DNA of 64,000 nt from Fen-1359 sp963710355 (GCA_963710355.1 CAVPZU010000003.1:248001-312000); one strand, 5' to 3'. Shown: positions 8,610 through 17,605, numbered from the stretch's first letter. The notes: generated from the letters alone by a model not told the origin. Program-made: numbers and translations.

Positions 8610-9122
8610 CTATCCCATTCCATTGCAGTCGATTTTAATTACAGTTTTGTTTTCGAAATCGTATAGAACCCTGACTATATCACAGCCGCCATCTAAAATT
8701 ATTGTAAATCCTTTTTCGGGGGGTTTAACAGTGAAAGGGTGTAGAATCATATTGCAGATGATATACTTCTTGCCATTTTTAATAAAGCCGGAGTATTCGG
8801 TATTATAATGCTGCAAATTGTTTAGAACATAGTTCCTGTCAAACCATGTTTCTGTTTTGATATCGCCTTTATTTTCAATAAATGTTTGCAGGTATTTTTT
8901 GAATTCCATGATATCGGTGTCATGTGGAATCCATATCTGGTCAAAATCCATGCTCTCGAAGAACGTTAAGAATCCCTTGACCGAAATTGGGTCTGTGATT
9001 ACGACGGAATAAGGATTGCCGGAAGGATTCTTTATCGGGTTTGATGAAGTGTCGTGTGACCAATTGCACCCGGAGGGCAACATTATTAATAGACAAAATA
9101 TAAGAAAGGCATATCTACGCAT
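8610..9122 (-). CDS. Putative lipoprotein of unknown function
   Basis: A 170-residue protein with a lipoprotein signal: MRRYAFLIFCLLIMLPSGC, giving a lipobox (LPSGC) and a Cys acylation site. I chose the ATG at 9122 over the ATG at 9179 because GGAG lies 8 nt before it and the lipoprotein signal then starts correctly. The mature part has mixed alpha/beta character (DPISVKGFLTFFESMDFDQIW, then GFTIILDGGCDIVRVLYDF) and no motif I recognise. It lies 145 bp behind the M48 protease gene on the same strand. Function unknown. Confidence 0.6.
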   Translation of the reverse strand: MRRYAFLIFCLLIMLPSGCNWSHDTSSNPIKNPSGNPYSVVITDPISVKGFLTFFESMDFDQIWIPHDTDIMEFKKYLQTFIENKGDIKTETWFDRNYVLNNLQHYNTEYSGFIKNGKKYIICNMILHPFTVKPPEKGFTIILDGGCDIVRVLYDFENKTVIKIDCNGMG

Positions 9123-9267
9123 CGGTATACTCCGCATAACATATTCGATACAACATTTCACTTTTTGAAAAAATAGCATGCTGGAAAAGATAAATCAACA
9201 ACAAACTATACCCCAAAACGCCATTCACTAATAACCAGCGACCAGCGACTAACTTTCGACTTATGAC

Positions 9268-10500
9268 TTACGACTTTTGCTCCTGTGGTATTGTTAGTGT
9301 TCTGTGGCAGCGGGGGCAGGTGACTGTGGGGCGGTTAAAGTTGGGCGGGATTTTGAGGTTCAGGCCGCAAAGACAGGTCAGAAATATAAAGCCGTTAACT
9401 TTACGCATTAAATCGGCGACCTGATGAACCTGCTTTTCAATCTTTTCTTGCTTGGCGGCTTTTGCGGAAGAATCTTTTATCGCCACCTGTTCCGGCGTAA
9501 GAGCGGAAGGAGGGATAATGGTTCTTTGACCTGTTATGCCCGAATAGGCTTTTGAGTAGTCGGCAAACGATGCGCCGCCTGATATACTGCGAAGGATTTT
9601 GATTCGCTCTTCGATAGGCGGATGAGTACTGAGAAGGCTCGACGGCGACAGACCCATACCTTTTTTAAACGGGTTTGCTATAAACATCGGGGCGTTGACC
9701 TTGTTTGCACTTGTCATTTGCGGGGCGGAATCAGCGGCGATTTTTTCGAGCGCACTTGCAAGGCCTTCAGGATAACGGGTAAGTCTTGCCGAGCCAGCGT
9801 CGGCGAGGTATTCGCGTTTTCGGGAGAGGGCGAAATAAAGGATTTGAGCCATTATGGGCGCCAGGATAGCGGCGAGGAGGGCAATGATAAGAAAGACGAC
9901 CGCCGCCTGTCCGCCGCCACGGCCTCCTGATGAATATCTTCTGCGTGAGCCGCCGCCGTAATACATACCTCTCACAAAAACCTGCGAGAGCAAAACAATC
10001 GAACCCAGCATAATGCCTGCAAGTGTGACAAATAATATGTCCCGATTGACAACGTGGCTCATTTCGTGGCCGATGACGCCCTGCAGCTCGTCGCGGTTGA
10101 GTTTTCCGAGCAGTCCTGCGGTGACGGCGATGGAGGCGTTTTGGGGATTTCGGCCTGTGGCGAAGGCGTTGAGGGCGGGGTCGTTAATGATATAAATTTT
10201 GGGCACTCTATTGAGGCCGGCAGCAATGGTCATTTCTTCGACAACATTGAACAGTTGCGGATGGACATCGTGTGTTATGGGGACGGCATTACTTGATGAG
10301 AGGAGAATCTGGTCGCCGCTGGTAAAGCTAATCAGGGTAAGCAGCATCCAGACCGCTGTTGCGATGATGATTCCGAGAAAGCCAGCATCCGGGCCGCCTG
10401 CTGCTGTGCCGATGACGAAGCCGAGCAAAAGCAAAACCATCGCCATTGCTGCCAGCAGGATGATGGAGTTGCGTTTATTGACCCGAATTAGTTCCCACAT
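9268..10500 (-). CDS. htpX: M48-family membrane metalloprotease (HtpX-like) with C-terminal zinc ribbon
   Basis: A 410-residue protein. Two N-terminal membrane segments (about 14-35 and 41-62) are followed by the zinc-protease motif GHEMSHVVNRD (H145, E146, H149). Two further membrane segments flank a Gly/Arg-rich linker, and EYLADAGSARL supplies the third metal ligand. STHPPIEERI is the usual end of the domain. HtpX-type proteases degrade misfolded membrane proteins (family knowledge). Unusually the C-terminus adds about 40 residues with two Cys-x-Cys/Cys-x-x-Cys pairs (CLCGLNL and CPRCHRTL), forming a probable zinc ribbon. It follows lemA by 117 bp, a pairing seen in many bacteria, where LemA is thought to assist the protease. 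Confidence 0.88.
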   Translation of the reverse strand: MWELIRVNKRNSIILLAAMAMVLLLLGFVIGTAAGGPDAGFLGIIIATAVWMLLTLISFTSGDQILLSSSNAVPITHDVHPQLFNVVEEMTIAAGLNRVPKIYIINDPALNAFATGRNPQNASIAVTAGLLGKLNRDELQGVIGHEMSHVVNRDILFVTLAGIMLGSIVLLSQVFVRGMYYGGGSRRRYSSGGRGGGQAAVVFLIIALLAAILAPIMAQILYFALSRKREYLADAGSARLTRYPEGLASALEKIAADSAPQMTSANKVNAPMFIANPFKKGMGLSPSSLLSTHPPIEERIKILRSISGGASFADYSKAYSGITGQRTIIPPSALTPEQVAIKDSSAKAAKQEKIEKQVHQVADLMRKVNGFIFLTCLCGLNLKIPPNFNRPTVTCPRCHRTLTIPQEQKS

Positions 10501-10617
10501 TATTAGTTTTAAGTTATTAGTTATTAGTTTTTAGTTATTAGTCAACAGAAGAAACCCGCAAAAAGGATGGAAAAAAGAAATACCAGCAACGAACCACAAA
10601 CCACCGCTCGCGGTCTT

Positions 10618-11190
10618 TTACGTAAAGCTTACCTTCGGCACTTCTCGTTCGGCGGGCGTTTCAAGCTCGAAGAAATCGCGTTTTGCAAAACTAAACGTAC
10701 CGGCAACGATATTCGAGGGGAATATCTGGAGTTTGTTGTTGTAAAAGAGGACCTGGTCGTTATAGCTTTGCCTGGCGAAGGAGATTTTATTTTCGGTGCT
10801 GGAAAGCTCTTCCTGCAGGGCCAGGAAGTTCTGGTTGGCCTTTAGTTCAGGATAGTTTTCGACGACGAGCATAAATTTGCCCAGTGCGTCCCCCAGAGCG
10901 CCTTCAGCCTTTGAAGATTCAGCGACGTTTCTGGCAGCAACCGCCTGGCTTCTGGCCTGAGTGATTGCCTCGAAGGTTCCCCGCTCGTGCCGCATATAGC
11001 CTTTGGCGGTTTCGACGAGGTTTGGAATGAGGTCGTGCCGCCGTTTTAACTGAACGTCGATTTGGGACCAGCCGTTTTCAACCTGATTGCGAAGGCGGAC
11101 AAGAGAGTTGTAGACTCCTATCACAAAGAACACCAACAACGCCAACGCTCCCAAAATGACGGCAATAACAAGCACCGGGCCTGCCATCAT
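10618..11190 (-). CDS. lemA: LemA family membrane protein
   Basis: A 190-residue LemA protein with one N-terminal membrane helix (VLVIAVILGALALLVFFVIG). The family's amphipathic core follows: YNSLVRLRNQVENGWSQIDV, then LKRRHDLIPNLVETAKGY. ATG at 11190 is chosen because AAGGAG sits 7 nt upstream; the ATG at 11196 is nearly on top of that site. The gene precedes an M48 protease gene and follows a small membrane peptide and a zinc-ribbon protein, forming a four-gene minus-strand group. LemA function is not well settled; it is often linked to HtpX and envelope stress. Confidence 0.9.
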   Translation of the reverse strand: MMAGPVLVIAVILGALALLVFFVIGVYNSLVRLRNQVENGWSQIDVQLKRRHDLIPNLVETAKGYMRHERGTFEAITQARSQAVAARNVAESSKAEGALGDALGKFMLVVENYPELKANQNFLALQEELSSTENKISFARQSYNDQVLFYNNKLQIFPSNIVAGTFSFAKRDFFELETPAEREVPKVSFT

Positions 11191-11237
11191 AGGCATACTC
11201 CTTATTTTAGAATAAAATTGTTACAGATATTTACCTG

Positions 11238-11324
11238 CTACTGCTGTTTTTTCTTAAGCACTAAGGCAATAATGATAAGAACTACAGCAACACCGGCTAA
11301 AATTAAAGACCACTTCCATGACAT
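11238..11324 (-). CDS. Small single-helix membrane protein (28 aa)
   Basis: An unannotated short ORF in the gap between the zinc-ribbon gene and lemA. It has ATG at 11324, AGGAG about 7 nt upstream, and stop TAG. The product MSWKWSLILAGVAVVLIIIA continues LVLKKKQQ. It is therefore an aromatic/charged head, one hydrophobic helix of about 18 residues, and a Lys-rich end, suggesting N-out/C-in topology by the positive-inside rule. Position, ribosome site and composition support translation. It could be a regulatory partner of the adjacent LemA/M48 pair, but that is inference. Confidence 0.6.
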   Translation of the reverse strand: MSWKWSLILAGVAVVLIIIALVLKKKQQ

Positions 11325-11370
11325 AGTTTTTCTCCTCAATAATCAAGTTTTCAATATTTTAAGCAGCATT

Positions 11371-11760
11371 TTACTGCGAGCCGAACATATCGGCCAGCAA
11401 TTTTTGAATCTTATTATCTTTATCGAGGCTGGCTTTGTCAAAGATATTTTGCAGTTCGCCTTTGTCAAACCACAGGCCTTCGCCCCTGCGACAGCGGTCG
11501 ATAAGCAGCGGCGTTGTTGAATTGCCCACACGGATTTTATCCATTTTATTACCACATATCGGACAGGGCCTTGTTTTTTCTTTAGATTTTTGGTCTTTGT
11601 GGAAAGAGCTGATTAGTTGCGTTGCAGCATATTTATCCTGCAGAAGCAGCTCAAGCTCACCGGCATCGAGCCAGATTCCGCCGCAATTGACACAGTGGTC
11701 TATCTCGACATCGGACAGATCGAGCGTAATCATCGCATTTTTACACACGGGACAATCCAT
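11371..11760 (-). CDS. Double zf-TFIIB-type zinc-ribbon protein
   Basis: A 129-residue soluble protein with two zinc-ribbon repeats. The first is MDCPVCKNAMI ... HCVNCGGIWLDAGELELL, with two CxxC pairs. The second is RPCPICGNKMDKIRVG ... DRCRRGEGLWFDKGELQNI; here the second pair is reduced to one Cys, as is common in the C-terminal ribbon of this family. A Lys-rich tail follows. Function in bacteria is unknown. It heads the lemA/M48 group, whose protease also ends in a zinc ribbon, hinting at a shared partner. Confidence 0.8.
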   Translation of the reverse strand: MDCPVCKNAMITLDLSDVEIDHCVNCGGIWLDAGELELLLQDKYAATQLISSFHKDQKSKEKTRPCPICGNKMDKIRVGNSTTPLLIDRCRRGEGLWFDKGELQNIFDKASLDKDNKIQKLLADMFGSQ

Positions 11761-12019
11761 TGCCTTACCCGATAAAGTTTCCTCATAGGAGATAGTGACA
11801 TTAACAGACTGCTAAAAGAGCAATTTTCCCTGAACACATTATCAATCAACGTTTGGAATATTACATCGGGCAGCCTGTCTCGTCAATAGTAATTGTCGGC
11901 TTTTTCGGGATGGAAATGGAAAAGCCCAAATATATCAGATTTAGGCTTGACGATTAGATTTAATGAGGGTATTGATAATTGTTTGCGAAAATCATTTGAG
12001 ATTAGAAAGGTATTTAGGG

Positions 12020-12808
12020 ATGATAGTTGATTGTCATACACATTTTTCCGCAGACGGGAGGGTGATGTCGGAACATCTTGGGGCAGCGGAACCTGTCGAT
12101 AAATGCATAGTTTTAGGGACGCCTGAGCCGGCTGTAGAAGATATTAATGAACGCCTGGCCCAATATGTCAGCAGCCATAGAGACAAGGTGGCGGGTTTTG
12201 CATTTATTGAGCCGACTTTGGAAGTCTATGACGCCAGGACGCTGCGGTCTGTTACGGGAGATATGGGTCTTTGCGGAACGGTTGTTTATTGCGCCCAGCA
12301 GGGCTTTCACCCTGCCCACAGCAGGGCGATGCGGTTTTATGAGGCCGCTGAAGAGCTTGGCCTGCCGGTGTTTTTCCACAACGGACCTAAGCTGAAGGCG
12401 GATTCATTACTCGAATATGCCCAGCCTGTGCTGCTGGATGGTATAGCGAGAACTTTCAGGAAGTTAAAGATTATCATAGGCGACATCGGCCTGCCTTTTG
12501 TTGAACAAACATACTCAATGCTGGCCAAACACGAGAATGTGTATGCTGATTTTACCATAAATCCTGAACTCCCGTGGCAGACTTTTAACATTGTCCTGCA
12601 GGCTTATGAGAATAAGGTGATGGATAAGCTGCTTTTCGGCAGCGGTTTTCCTCTGAGCAGGGCTGAAAGATGCATCGAGGTCCTTTTGGGGTTTAACAAG
12701 CTGTTGATTGGGGCCAACCTGCCTTCTGTGCCGAGGGCTGAGATTCGAGATTTTTTAGAGAGAGATACTCTTGCAGTTCTCGGTATCAGAGAGCCGAACA
12801 GCAAATAG
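12020..12808 (+). CDS. Amidohydrolase family protein (TIM barrel)
   Basis: A 262-residue amidohydrolase-2-type protein. The metal motif DCHTHF is right at the N-terminus (HxH), and later segments IIIGDIGLPFVEQ and KLLFGSGFPLSR match the barrel strands that carry the other ligands. I start it at 12020 because MIVDCHTHF is the usual beginning of this family; an upstream ATG at 11963 has no ribosome site. The family includes decarboxylases and hydrolases acting on ring or carboxylate substrates, and nothing here fixes the substrate. It is 49 bp upstream of the transporter gene, so it may act on what that transporter imports (inference). Confidence 0.78.
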   Translation: MIVDCHTHFSADGRVMSEHLGAAEPVDKCIVLGTPEPAVEDINERLAQYVSSHRDKVAGFAFIEPTLEVYDARTLRSVTGDMGLCGTVVYCAQQGFHPAHSRAMRFYEAAEELGLPVFFHNGPKLKADSLLEYAQPVLLDGIARTFRKLKIIIGDIGLPFVEQTYSMLAKHENVYADFTINPELPWQTFNIVLQAYENKVMDKLLFGSGFPLSRAERCIEVLLGFNKLLIGANLPSVPRAEIRDFLERDTLAVLGIREPNSK

Positions 12809-12857
12809 TCGAAGCCGGACAGGAACTACATTCAGCTTATAGTTTCAGGAAAATCCA

Positions 12858-13565
12858 ATGGGCAGACAAAGGTGGGGAAGTAAGCTCGGAATAATCCTTG
12901 CTGTTGCGGGCAGCGCTATCGGGCTGGGAAATTTTCTCAGATTCCCCGTCCAAGTAGCCAAGAACGGCGGCGGAGCGTTTATGGTGCCTTATATAGCTGC
13001 GCTGCTGCTGCTGGGCCTGCCTCTTATGTGGGTGGAGTGGACTATCGGGCGGTTCGGCGGCGGCTTCGGACACTCAACCGCACCAGGCGTATTTCATACC
13101 TTGTGGAACAAAAACAGATTTATAAAGTATTTCGGGGTCGTCGGCATCTTCGGGCCAACTGTAATCTTCATCTATTATACTTATGTGGAATCCTGGATTC
13201 TCGGGTACAGCTTTTTCGCACTCTTAGGAAAATATAATATCTGCAACACGCAGGAGAGTATGTCGGCATTTTTGCGGGGCTATCAGGGGCTCGAACAAAA
13301 CCAGTATTTTGACAGTACGTGGCCGGCATACATCTTCTTTTTAATCACATTTATTGTTAATATTGCCATCGTTTGCTTCAGCATCAGTGCGGGGATAGAG
13401 CGGGTATGCAAGTATGGGCTGCCTATTCTTTTTGTGATAGCATTTATATTGATGTATAGGGTTTTGACGCTCGGTGCGCCCGACCCTGGCCCAGCCGGCA
13501 AACAACATTTCAAACGGCCTGAAGTTCACGTGGACGCCAAAATGGGAGTCTCTGCTGCACGCTAA
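12858..13565 (+). CDS. Sodium:neurotransmitter symporter family transporter, N-terminal part (frameshifted)
   Basis: This is an NSS/SNF-family inner-membrane carrier, which couples Na+ to amino-acid or amine uptake. The TM1 signature is clear (GSAIGLGNFLRFPVQVAKN), followed by NGGGAFMVPY and several hydrophobic helices. The frame is lost at 13488-13489. After TLGAPDP the family sequence continues in the +1 frame; an extra G in 'CCTGGCCC' accounts for it. The ORF then runs 25 non-homologous codons to a stop. The ribosome site AGGA lies 8 nt before ATG. Confidence 0.8.
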   Translation: MGRQRWGSKLGIILAVAGSAIGLGNFLRFPVQVAKNGGGAFMVPYIAALLLLGLPLMWVEWTIGRFGGGFGHSTAPGVFHTLWNKNRFIKYFGVVGIFGPTVIFIYYTYVESWILGYSFFALLGKYNICNTQESMSAFLRGYQGLEQNQYFDSTWPAYIFFLITFIVNIAIVCFSISAGIERVCKYGLPILFVIAFILMYRVLTLGAPDPGPAGKQHFKRPEVHVDAKMGVSAAR

Positions 13566-14445
13566 GGTCTGGCTGGCGGCGGCAGGGCAGATATTCTTTA
13601 CCCTCAGCTGCGGGTTCGGTGTTATTCTTGCTTATGCAAGCTACCTGACCAAGAATGATGACGTTGTGCTGTCCGGTCTCGAGGCGTCGGCAGCGAATGA
13701 GTTTGCAGAGGTTGTTCTCGGCGGGACGATTGTAATCCCTGCTGCCTTTGCATTTTTCGGGCCTGTAATTACCAAACAGGTTGCCGAAGGTGGCGCTTTT
13801 AACCTCGGCCTCGTTACTATGCCCCTTATAATGCAGAAGTTAGCGCATGGAAATACTTTCGGCTTTTTGTGGTTTACATTGCTTTTTATCGCCGGTATTA
13901 CATCGTCAATTTCGCTGGCGCTGCCTGCTATCGCATTTTTGGAAGATGAATTTAACCTGACCAAAAAGAAGGCGGGCGTGATTTTTGCGGCAGTGACTTT
14001 TATTGCCTGTCAGTTTGTGATTTTCTTTTTGAGCAGGGGTGTGCTCGATGAGATGGATTTCTGGGGCGGGACATTTTTCCCGGTTGCCTTTGCGCTTATT
14101 GAGGTGCTTCTTTTTGCGTGGATATTCGGGATGGACAAGGCCTGGACGGAGATGCACGTTGGCTCTGATATTACATTGCCGCGGATTTACCGCTTTATTA
14201 TCAAGTATGTGACGCCGGTCTTTCTGCTGTTTATCATCGGTTTTTGGCTGGTTCAGGATGCAGTTCCGATTTTACTATTCAAGAAGGTTGCCGGCGGAAA
14301 TGCAGCCGTCCCTGCCGGTAATATTATGTATATTATCTTGACGAGGGTCGGAATGGCTTTGTTGTTTTGTATCCTGACCCTGCTGGTTTGGATTGTCTGG
14401 CGGCAAAAAAAACAAACTGAAAATGCCCCTAAAAGGTCTCAATAG
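13489..14445 (+). CDS. Sodium:neurotransmitter symporter family transporter, C-terminal part
   Basis: The +1-frame continuation of the NSS carrier, from AQPANNISNGLKFTW onward. It contains WLAAAGQIFFTLSCGFGVIL (the TM6 sodium/substrate region), VAEGGAFNLGL, and the remaining helices, ending in a Lys-rich cytoplasmic tail. With the first part it makes a protein of normal NSS length (about 528 residues) with no residues missing at the junction, so the break is one base. A gene caller would start this piece at 13474. Confidence 0.8.
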   Translation, partial: AQPANNISNGLKFTWTPKWESLLHAKVWLAAAGQIFFTLSCGFGVILAYASYLTKNDDVVLSGLEASAANEFAEVVLGGTIVIPAAFAFFGPVITKQVAEGGAFNLGLVTMPLIMQKLAHGNTFGFLWFTLLFIAGITSSISLALPAIAFLEDEFNLTKKKAGVIFAAVTFIACQFVIFFLSRGVLDEMDFWGGTFFPVAFALIEVLLFAWIFGMDKAWTEMHVGSDITLPRIYRFIIKYVTPVFLLFIIGFWLVQDAVPILLFKKVAGGNAAVPAGNIMYIILTRVGMALLFCILTLLVWIVWRQKKQTENAPKRSQ

Positions 14446-14592
14446 AACTAAAAAATCATATAACCACGAAGCCTCAAAGGCACAAGAGGATAAAAAAGGG
14501 GAAATCGTCAAGCGATTCATTTTTTGCTTGCTTTTTAGAGCAGGATTGTAGTATATTTATACTTATCGAAAAATTAGAAGAGGATTGAAATT

Positions 14593-16464
14593 ATGAGGTG
14601 GAAAAATCTCTCAATTAAATTGATCATTGTTTCAGTATTATTATCGGCAGAAAATCTACAGGCTGCCAAGTCGGGAAAAATTATCGGCTGGGGTGACCAG
14701 GTCGTCGGCGGAGATATGTCAAGCGGCTTTGTGGCGGTGTCGTCTCGTGCAGATCATAGCCTTGGCCTGAAGGCCGACGGCTCTATCGTCGCTTGGGGAG
14801 ATAATGGCGGTGGCCAATGCGATATCCCCAATCCCAATGCCGGTTTTGTAGCAGCGGCAGCAGGCTTTGGGTATAATCTCGGCCTTAAATCCAACGGCTC
14901 CATCGTTGCCTGGGGAAGTAATGGTTATGGCCAATGCAATGTCCCCGAACCCAATAGCGGATTTGTGGCTGTGGCGGCAGGCAATTATCACAGCCTCGGT
15001 CTGAAGGTAGGTGGCTCCATTGTCGCATGGGGAGACAATTATGATGGCCAATGCAATGTACCTGAACCAAATACCGGTTTTGTGGCGGTAGCAGCAGGCG
15101 GGGGTTATAGTTTAGGCCTAAAGGCCGATGGCTCTATCGTCGCCTGGGGAGCGAACGACTATGGCCAATGCAATGTTCCCGAACCCAACACCGGCTTTGT
15201 GGCAGTAGTGGCCGGCTGGAACCATAGTCTCGGACTGAAGGCAGATGGTTCCACCGTTGCCTGGGGATCAAACTACGACGACAGCGGAAACTACAGTGGC
15301 CAATGTGATGTTCCAAGTCCAAATAACGGTTTTGTGGCGATATCTGCAGGGGCATATCATAGTCTCGGTTTGAAGTCCGACGGCTCAATCGTCGCATGGG
15401 GGAGAAACAACTATGGACAGTGTAATATGCCGGAACCCAATACAAGTTTTGCGTCTATAGCAGCTGGAAGGGATCATAGTGTCGGACTGAAGGCAGATGG
15501 CTCCATTGTCGCCTGGGGATGGAATGACTATGGTCAATGCAATATACCTTCAACCAATACCGGCTTTGTTGCCATTGCAAGCAGTTGGCATAGTCTTGGC
15601 CTGAAGGCCGATGGCTCTATAGTTGCCTGGGGATTCAACTTTTTTGGCCAATGCAATGTCCCGGCTCCCAATACAGGTTTTGCGGCGGTGGCGGCAGGAG
15701 GTTTGCATAGTCTCGGTTTGAAGGCCGGTGGCTCAATAGTGGCCTGGGGATATAACAACGACTGGAATGGAAACTATGGTGGTCAATGTGTTGTCCCCTT
15801 TCCCAATACCGACTTTGTGTCTGTTGCAGCAGGCGGGTGGCATAGTCTTGGTTTAAAGGCCGATGGCTCTATCAGAGCCTGGGGAGCAAATTCGTATGGG
15901 CAATGTAACGTGCCTAATCCTAATACAAATTTTATTGCAGTGGCAGCTGGTGCTGCGCATAATCTCGGTCTGAAAGCCAATGGAACCATAGTAGCCTGGG
16001 GCTATAACGGCTATGGCCAATGTAATGTGCCTGAACCCAATAGCGGCTTTGTGGCGGTGTCGGCAGACGCCCATCATAGTCTCGGTCTGAAGTCCGACGG
16101 CTCCATCGTTGCGTGGGGGGAAAACAACTACGGTCAATGCAATGTTCCCAGTCCCAATACCAGCTTTGCGGCCATTGCCGCAGGCGGCTGGTATTGTCTT
16201 GGCCTAAAGACCGATGGCTCTATAGTAGCATGGGGAAACAACGACTATGAACAATGCAATGTCCCTTCTCCCAATACCGGTTTTTTGACTATTTCGGCAG
16301 GCTATAACCATAACCTCGGCCTGAAGGCGGTATGTGGTTTTGTTTTAGCGGGTGATGTTAATAATGACTGCAAGGTGGATTTTGTTGACTTTGCGATTAT
16401 GGCGAATAATTGGCTTGTGGACTGCGACACCAGTCCTGCCGACCCAGCCTGCATACCACGATGA
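14593..16464 (+). CDS. Secreted RCC1-like repeat protein with dockerin-like tail
   Basis: A 623-residue exported protein. Residues 1-25 form a signal peptide (KLIIVSVLLSAENLQA). From residue 57 there are 13 tandem repeats of about 39 residues, of the form LGLKxDGSIVAWGxNxYGQC, then NVPxPNTGFVAVAAGxxHS. This is the RCC1/alpha-tubulin-suppressor type and would fold as beta-propeller blades. The C-terminal ~45 residues are a dockerin-like EF-hand segment (GDVNNDCKVDFVDFAIMANN) ending in Cys residues. Ribosome site AGAGGA lies 8 nt upstream. A surface or matrix binding role is likely; partner unknown. Repeats 5 and 9 share a 6-residue insertion. Confidence 0.85.
   Translation: MRWKNLSIKLIIVSVLLSAENLQAAKSGKIIGWGDQVVGGDMSSGFVAVSSRADHSLGLKADGSIVAWGDNGGGQCDIPNPNAGFVAAAAGFGYNLGLKSNGSIVAWGSNGYGQCNVPEPNSGFVAVAAGNYHSLGLKVGGSIVAWGDNYDGQCNVPEPNTGFVAVAAGGGYSLGLKADGSIVAWGANDYGQCNVPEPNTGFVAVVAGWNHSLGLKADGSTVAWGSNYDDSGNYSGQCDVPSPNNGFVAISAGAYHSLGLKSDGSIVAWGRNNYGQCNMPEPNTSFASIAAGRDHSVGLKADGSIVAWGWNDYGQCNIPSTNTGFVAIASSWHSLGLKADGSIVAWGFNFFGQCNVPAPNTGFAAVAAGGLHSLGLKAGGSIVAWGYNNDWNGNYGGQCVVPFPNTDFVSVAAGGWHSLGLKADGSIRAWGANSYGQCNVPNPNTNFIAVAAGAAHNLGLKANGTIVAWGYNGYGQCNVPEPNSGFVAVSADAHHSLGLKSDGSIVAWGENNYGQCNVPSPNTSFAAIAAGGWYCLGLKTDGSIVAWGNNDYEQCNVPSPNTGFLTISAGYNHNLGLKAVCGFVLAGDVNNDCKVDFVDFAIMANNWLVDCDTSPADPACIPR
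14761..16314 (+). repeat. 13 tandem 117-bp coding repeats (RCC1-like)
   Basis: The array is 1554 bp, or 518 codons. It equals 13 units of 39 codons, plus 6 extra codons in each of units 5 and 9, minus one codon in unit 7. Nucleotide phrases such as 'GGCCAATGCAATGT' and 'GGCTCTATCGTCGC' recur in most units. The units are therefore similar in DNA as well as protein, which permits unequal recombination. Confidence 0.85.
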
Positions 16465-16592
16465 AATTGCATGTTGTATTGCTTAGTTAAACTTCGCTCA
16501 CTACAGTTCGTGCGTAAGTCGTATCGCATAAATGCGTGAATTCATAGATGTGGAGGAGAAAATTAACAACTTGTCAACCTGTGGTAGAGTTG

Positions 16593-16862
16593 TTACTTAG
16601 GCTTGAAACCTTTGAGTTTGCCGCTGGTGTATTTTTTACAGGCTTTCTCAAGGTCAACATCATTTATATTGGCCAGTGTGCATAACCATGCGAAACAATC
16701 GGCAAATTCCTCGATTTTATTTTTTTTGTCGTTGCCCGCCAGAGCCGTTGACAACTCCCCTACTTCTTCGACGAACCACATAAAGGTTTTCGGCGTGCCC
16801 CTTTTGCGGTCGCGTTTTTCGTATTTTTTCGATATTAGATGTTGAAATTCGCTTATATGCAT
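16593..16862 (-). CDS. MazG-like nucleotide pyrophosphohydrolase
   Basis: An 89-residue all-alpha NTP pyrophosphatase-type protein. The metal-binding pattern ExxE...ExxD is visible as WFVEEVGELSTAL and KIEEFADCFAWL. Enzymes of this family hydrolyse (d)NTPs to NMP and pyrophosphate and clean the nucleotide pool. I start at ATG 16862 (MHISEFQHLI), with GAGG 10 nt upstream; an upstream in-frame ATG at 16937 would add 25 basic residues not typical of the family. It stands alone between divergent neighbours. Confidence 0.75.
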   Translation of the reverse strand: MHISEFQHLISKKYEKRDRKRGTPKTFMWFVEEVGELSTALAGNDKKNKIEEFADCFAWLCTLANINDVDLEKACKKYTSGKLKGFKPK

Positions 16863-17063
16863 TTTTGGTCTGCCCTCGACAGTTTTACGTCGCATAGCTA
16901 CGACGGACATTCCTGATTTTTGAAGATATAGCGTCAAAAATTAACACTTCGGGGTTATTGTTCACAAAATGAGGAAAAACGCAAGTGCTTTTCGCTTACA
17001 AATAAAGAGGGTCTATTTTGCCCCTCCGCCCAAAAAAACGTGCTTCACAATTATTCAAAACGC

Positions 17064-17092
17064 TTGACATAATGATTAAGATGGTGTAGATA
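17064..17092 (+). promoter_or_regulatory. Candidate promoter of the STAS/anti-sigma operon
   Basis: TTGACA at 17064-17069 is a perfect -35. After 17 bp comes TAGATA at 17087-17092, a poor -10. It is about 40 bp upstream of the STAS gene ATG. Confidence 0.35.
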
Positions 17093-17131
17093 GACGGTTT
17101 TTCAGACAGGAATAGATTTTAGGAGAAAAGT

Positions 17132-17500
17132 ATGGCGCCATTAAAGCCGGGAGTAAGTGTTCAATATACCGAAGAGGCCACAATAATTACATTTACGGAG
17201 GAAAAGATACTCGAAGAAAGGAACATAAAGAGCCTGCAGGAGTCAATAATGCCGGTCATTGAGCAATCGGAACAGGTTCATTTCATCCTCGATTTCCGAA
17301 ATGTTAAGTTTTTGTCGTCGGCTGTTCTGGGGCTTCTGTTAAGGATAAGCAAGAAAATTTACGAAAAGAACAGCACGCTCAAGATGTGTAATATAAATCC
17401 CAAGATTTATGAAATTTTCAAGATTACCCGCCTGAACAAGATTTTCGATATATATGACGAACTCGAAGGTGCGATGGAAAGTCTGTCGGCTTCACAATGA
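17132..17500 (+). CDS. STAS-domain anti-sigma factor antagonist
   Basis: A 122-residue single STAS domain of the SpoIIAA/RsbV type. The key strand-loop-helix DFRNVKFLSSAVLGLLLRI carries the Ser pair where the partner kinase would phosphorylate it. In partner switching the unphosphorylated form binds the anti-sigma kinase and frees the sigma factor (family knowledge). The ATP-binding partner gene follows 105 bp downstream. No sigma factor gene is in the window, so the output may be another regulator. Confidence 0.85.
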   Translation: MAPLKPGVSVQYTEEATIITFTEEKILEERNIKSLQESIMPVIEQSEQVHFILDFRNVKFLSSAVLGLLLRISKKIYEKNSTLKMCNINPKIYEIFKITRLNKIFDIYDELEGAMESLSASQ

Positions 17501-17605
17501 CAAGTTGCATAATTTGTAAATTATCAGCAGAGATTTGTCGATATAAGTGTAAATTGCCATACCCATAAGCTTTTAGAATGAGGCCTGTCTTGCCGGCGAG
17601 CAGGT

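Noticed and set aside
13779..13800. AEGGA in the transporter as another palindromic insertion
   Set aside because: The DNA (GCCGAAGGTGGCGC) lacks the palindrome, and this motif is normally conserved in the transporter family.
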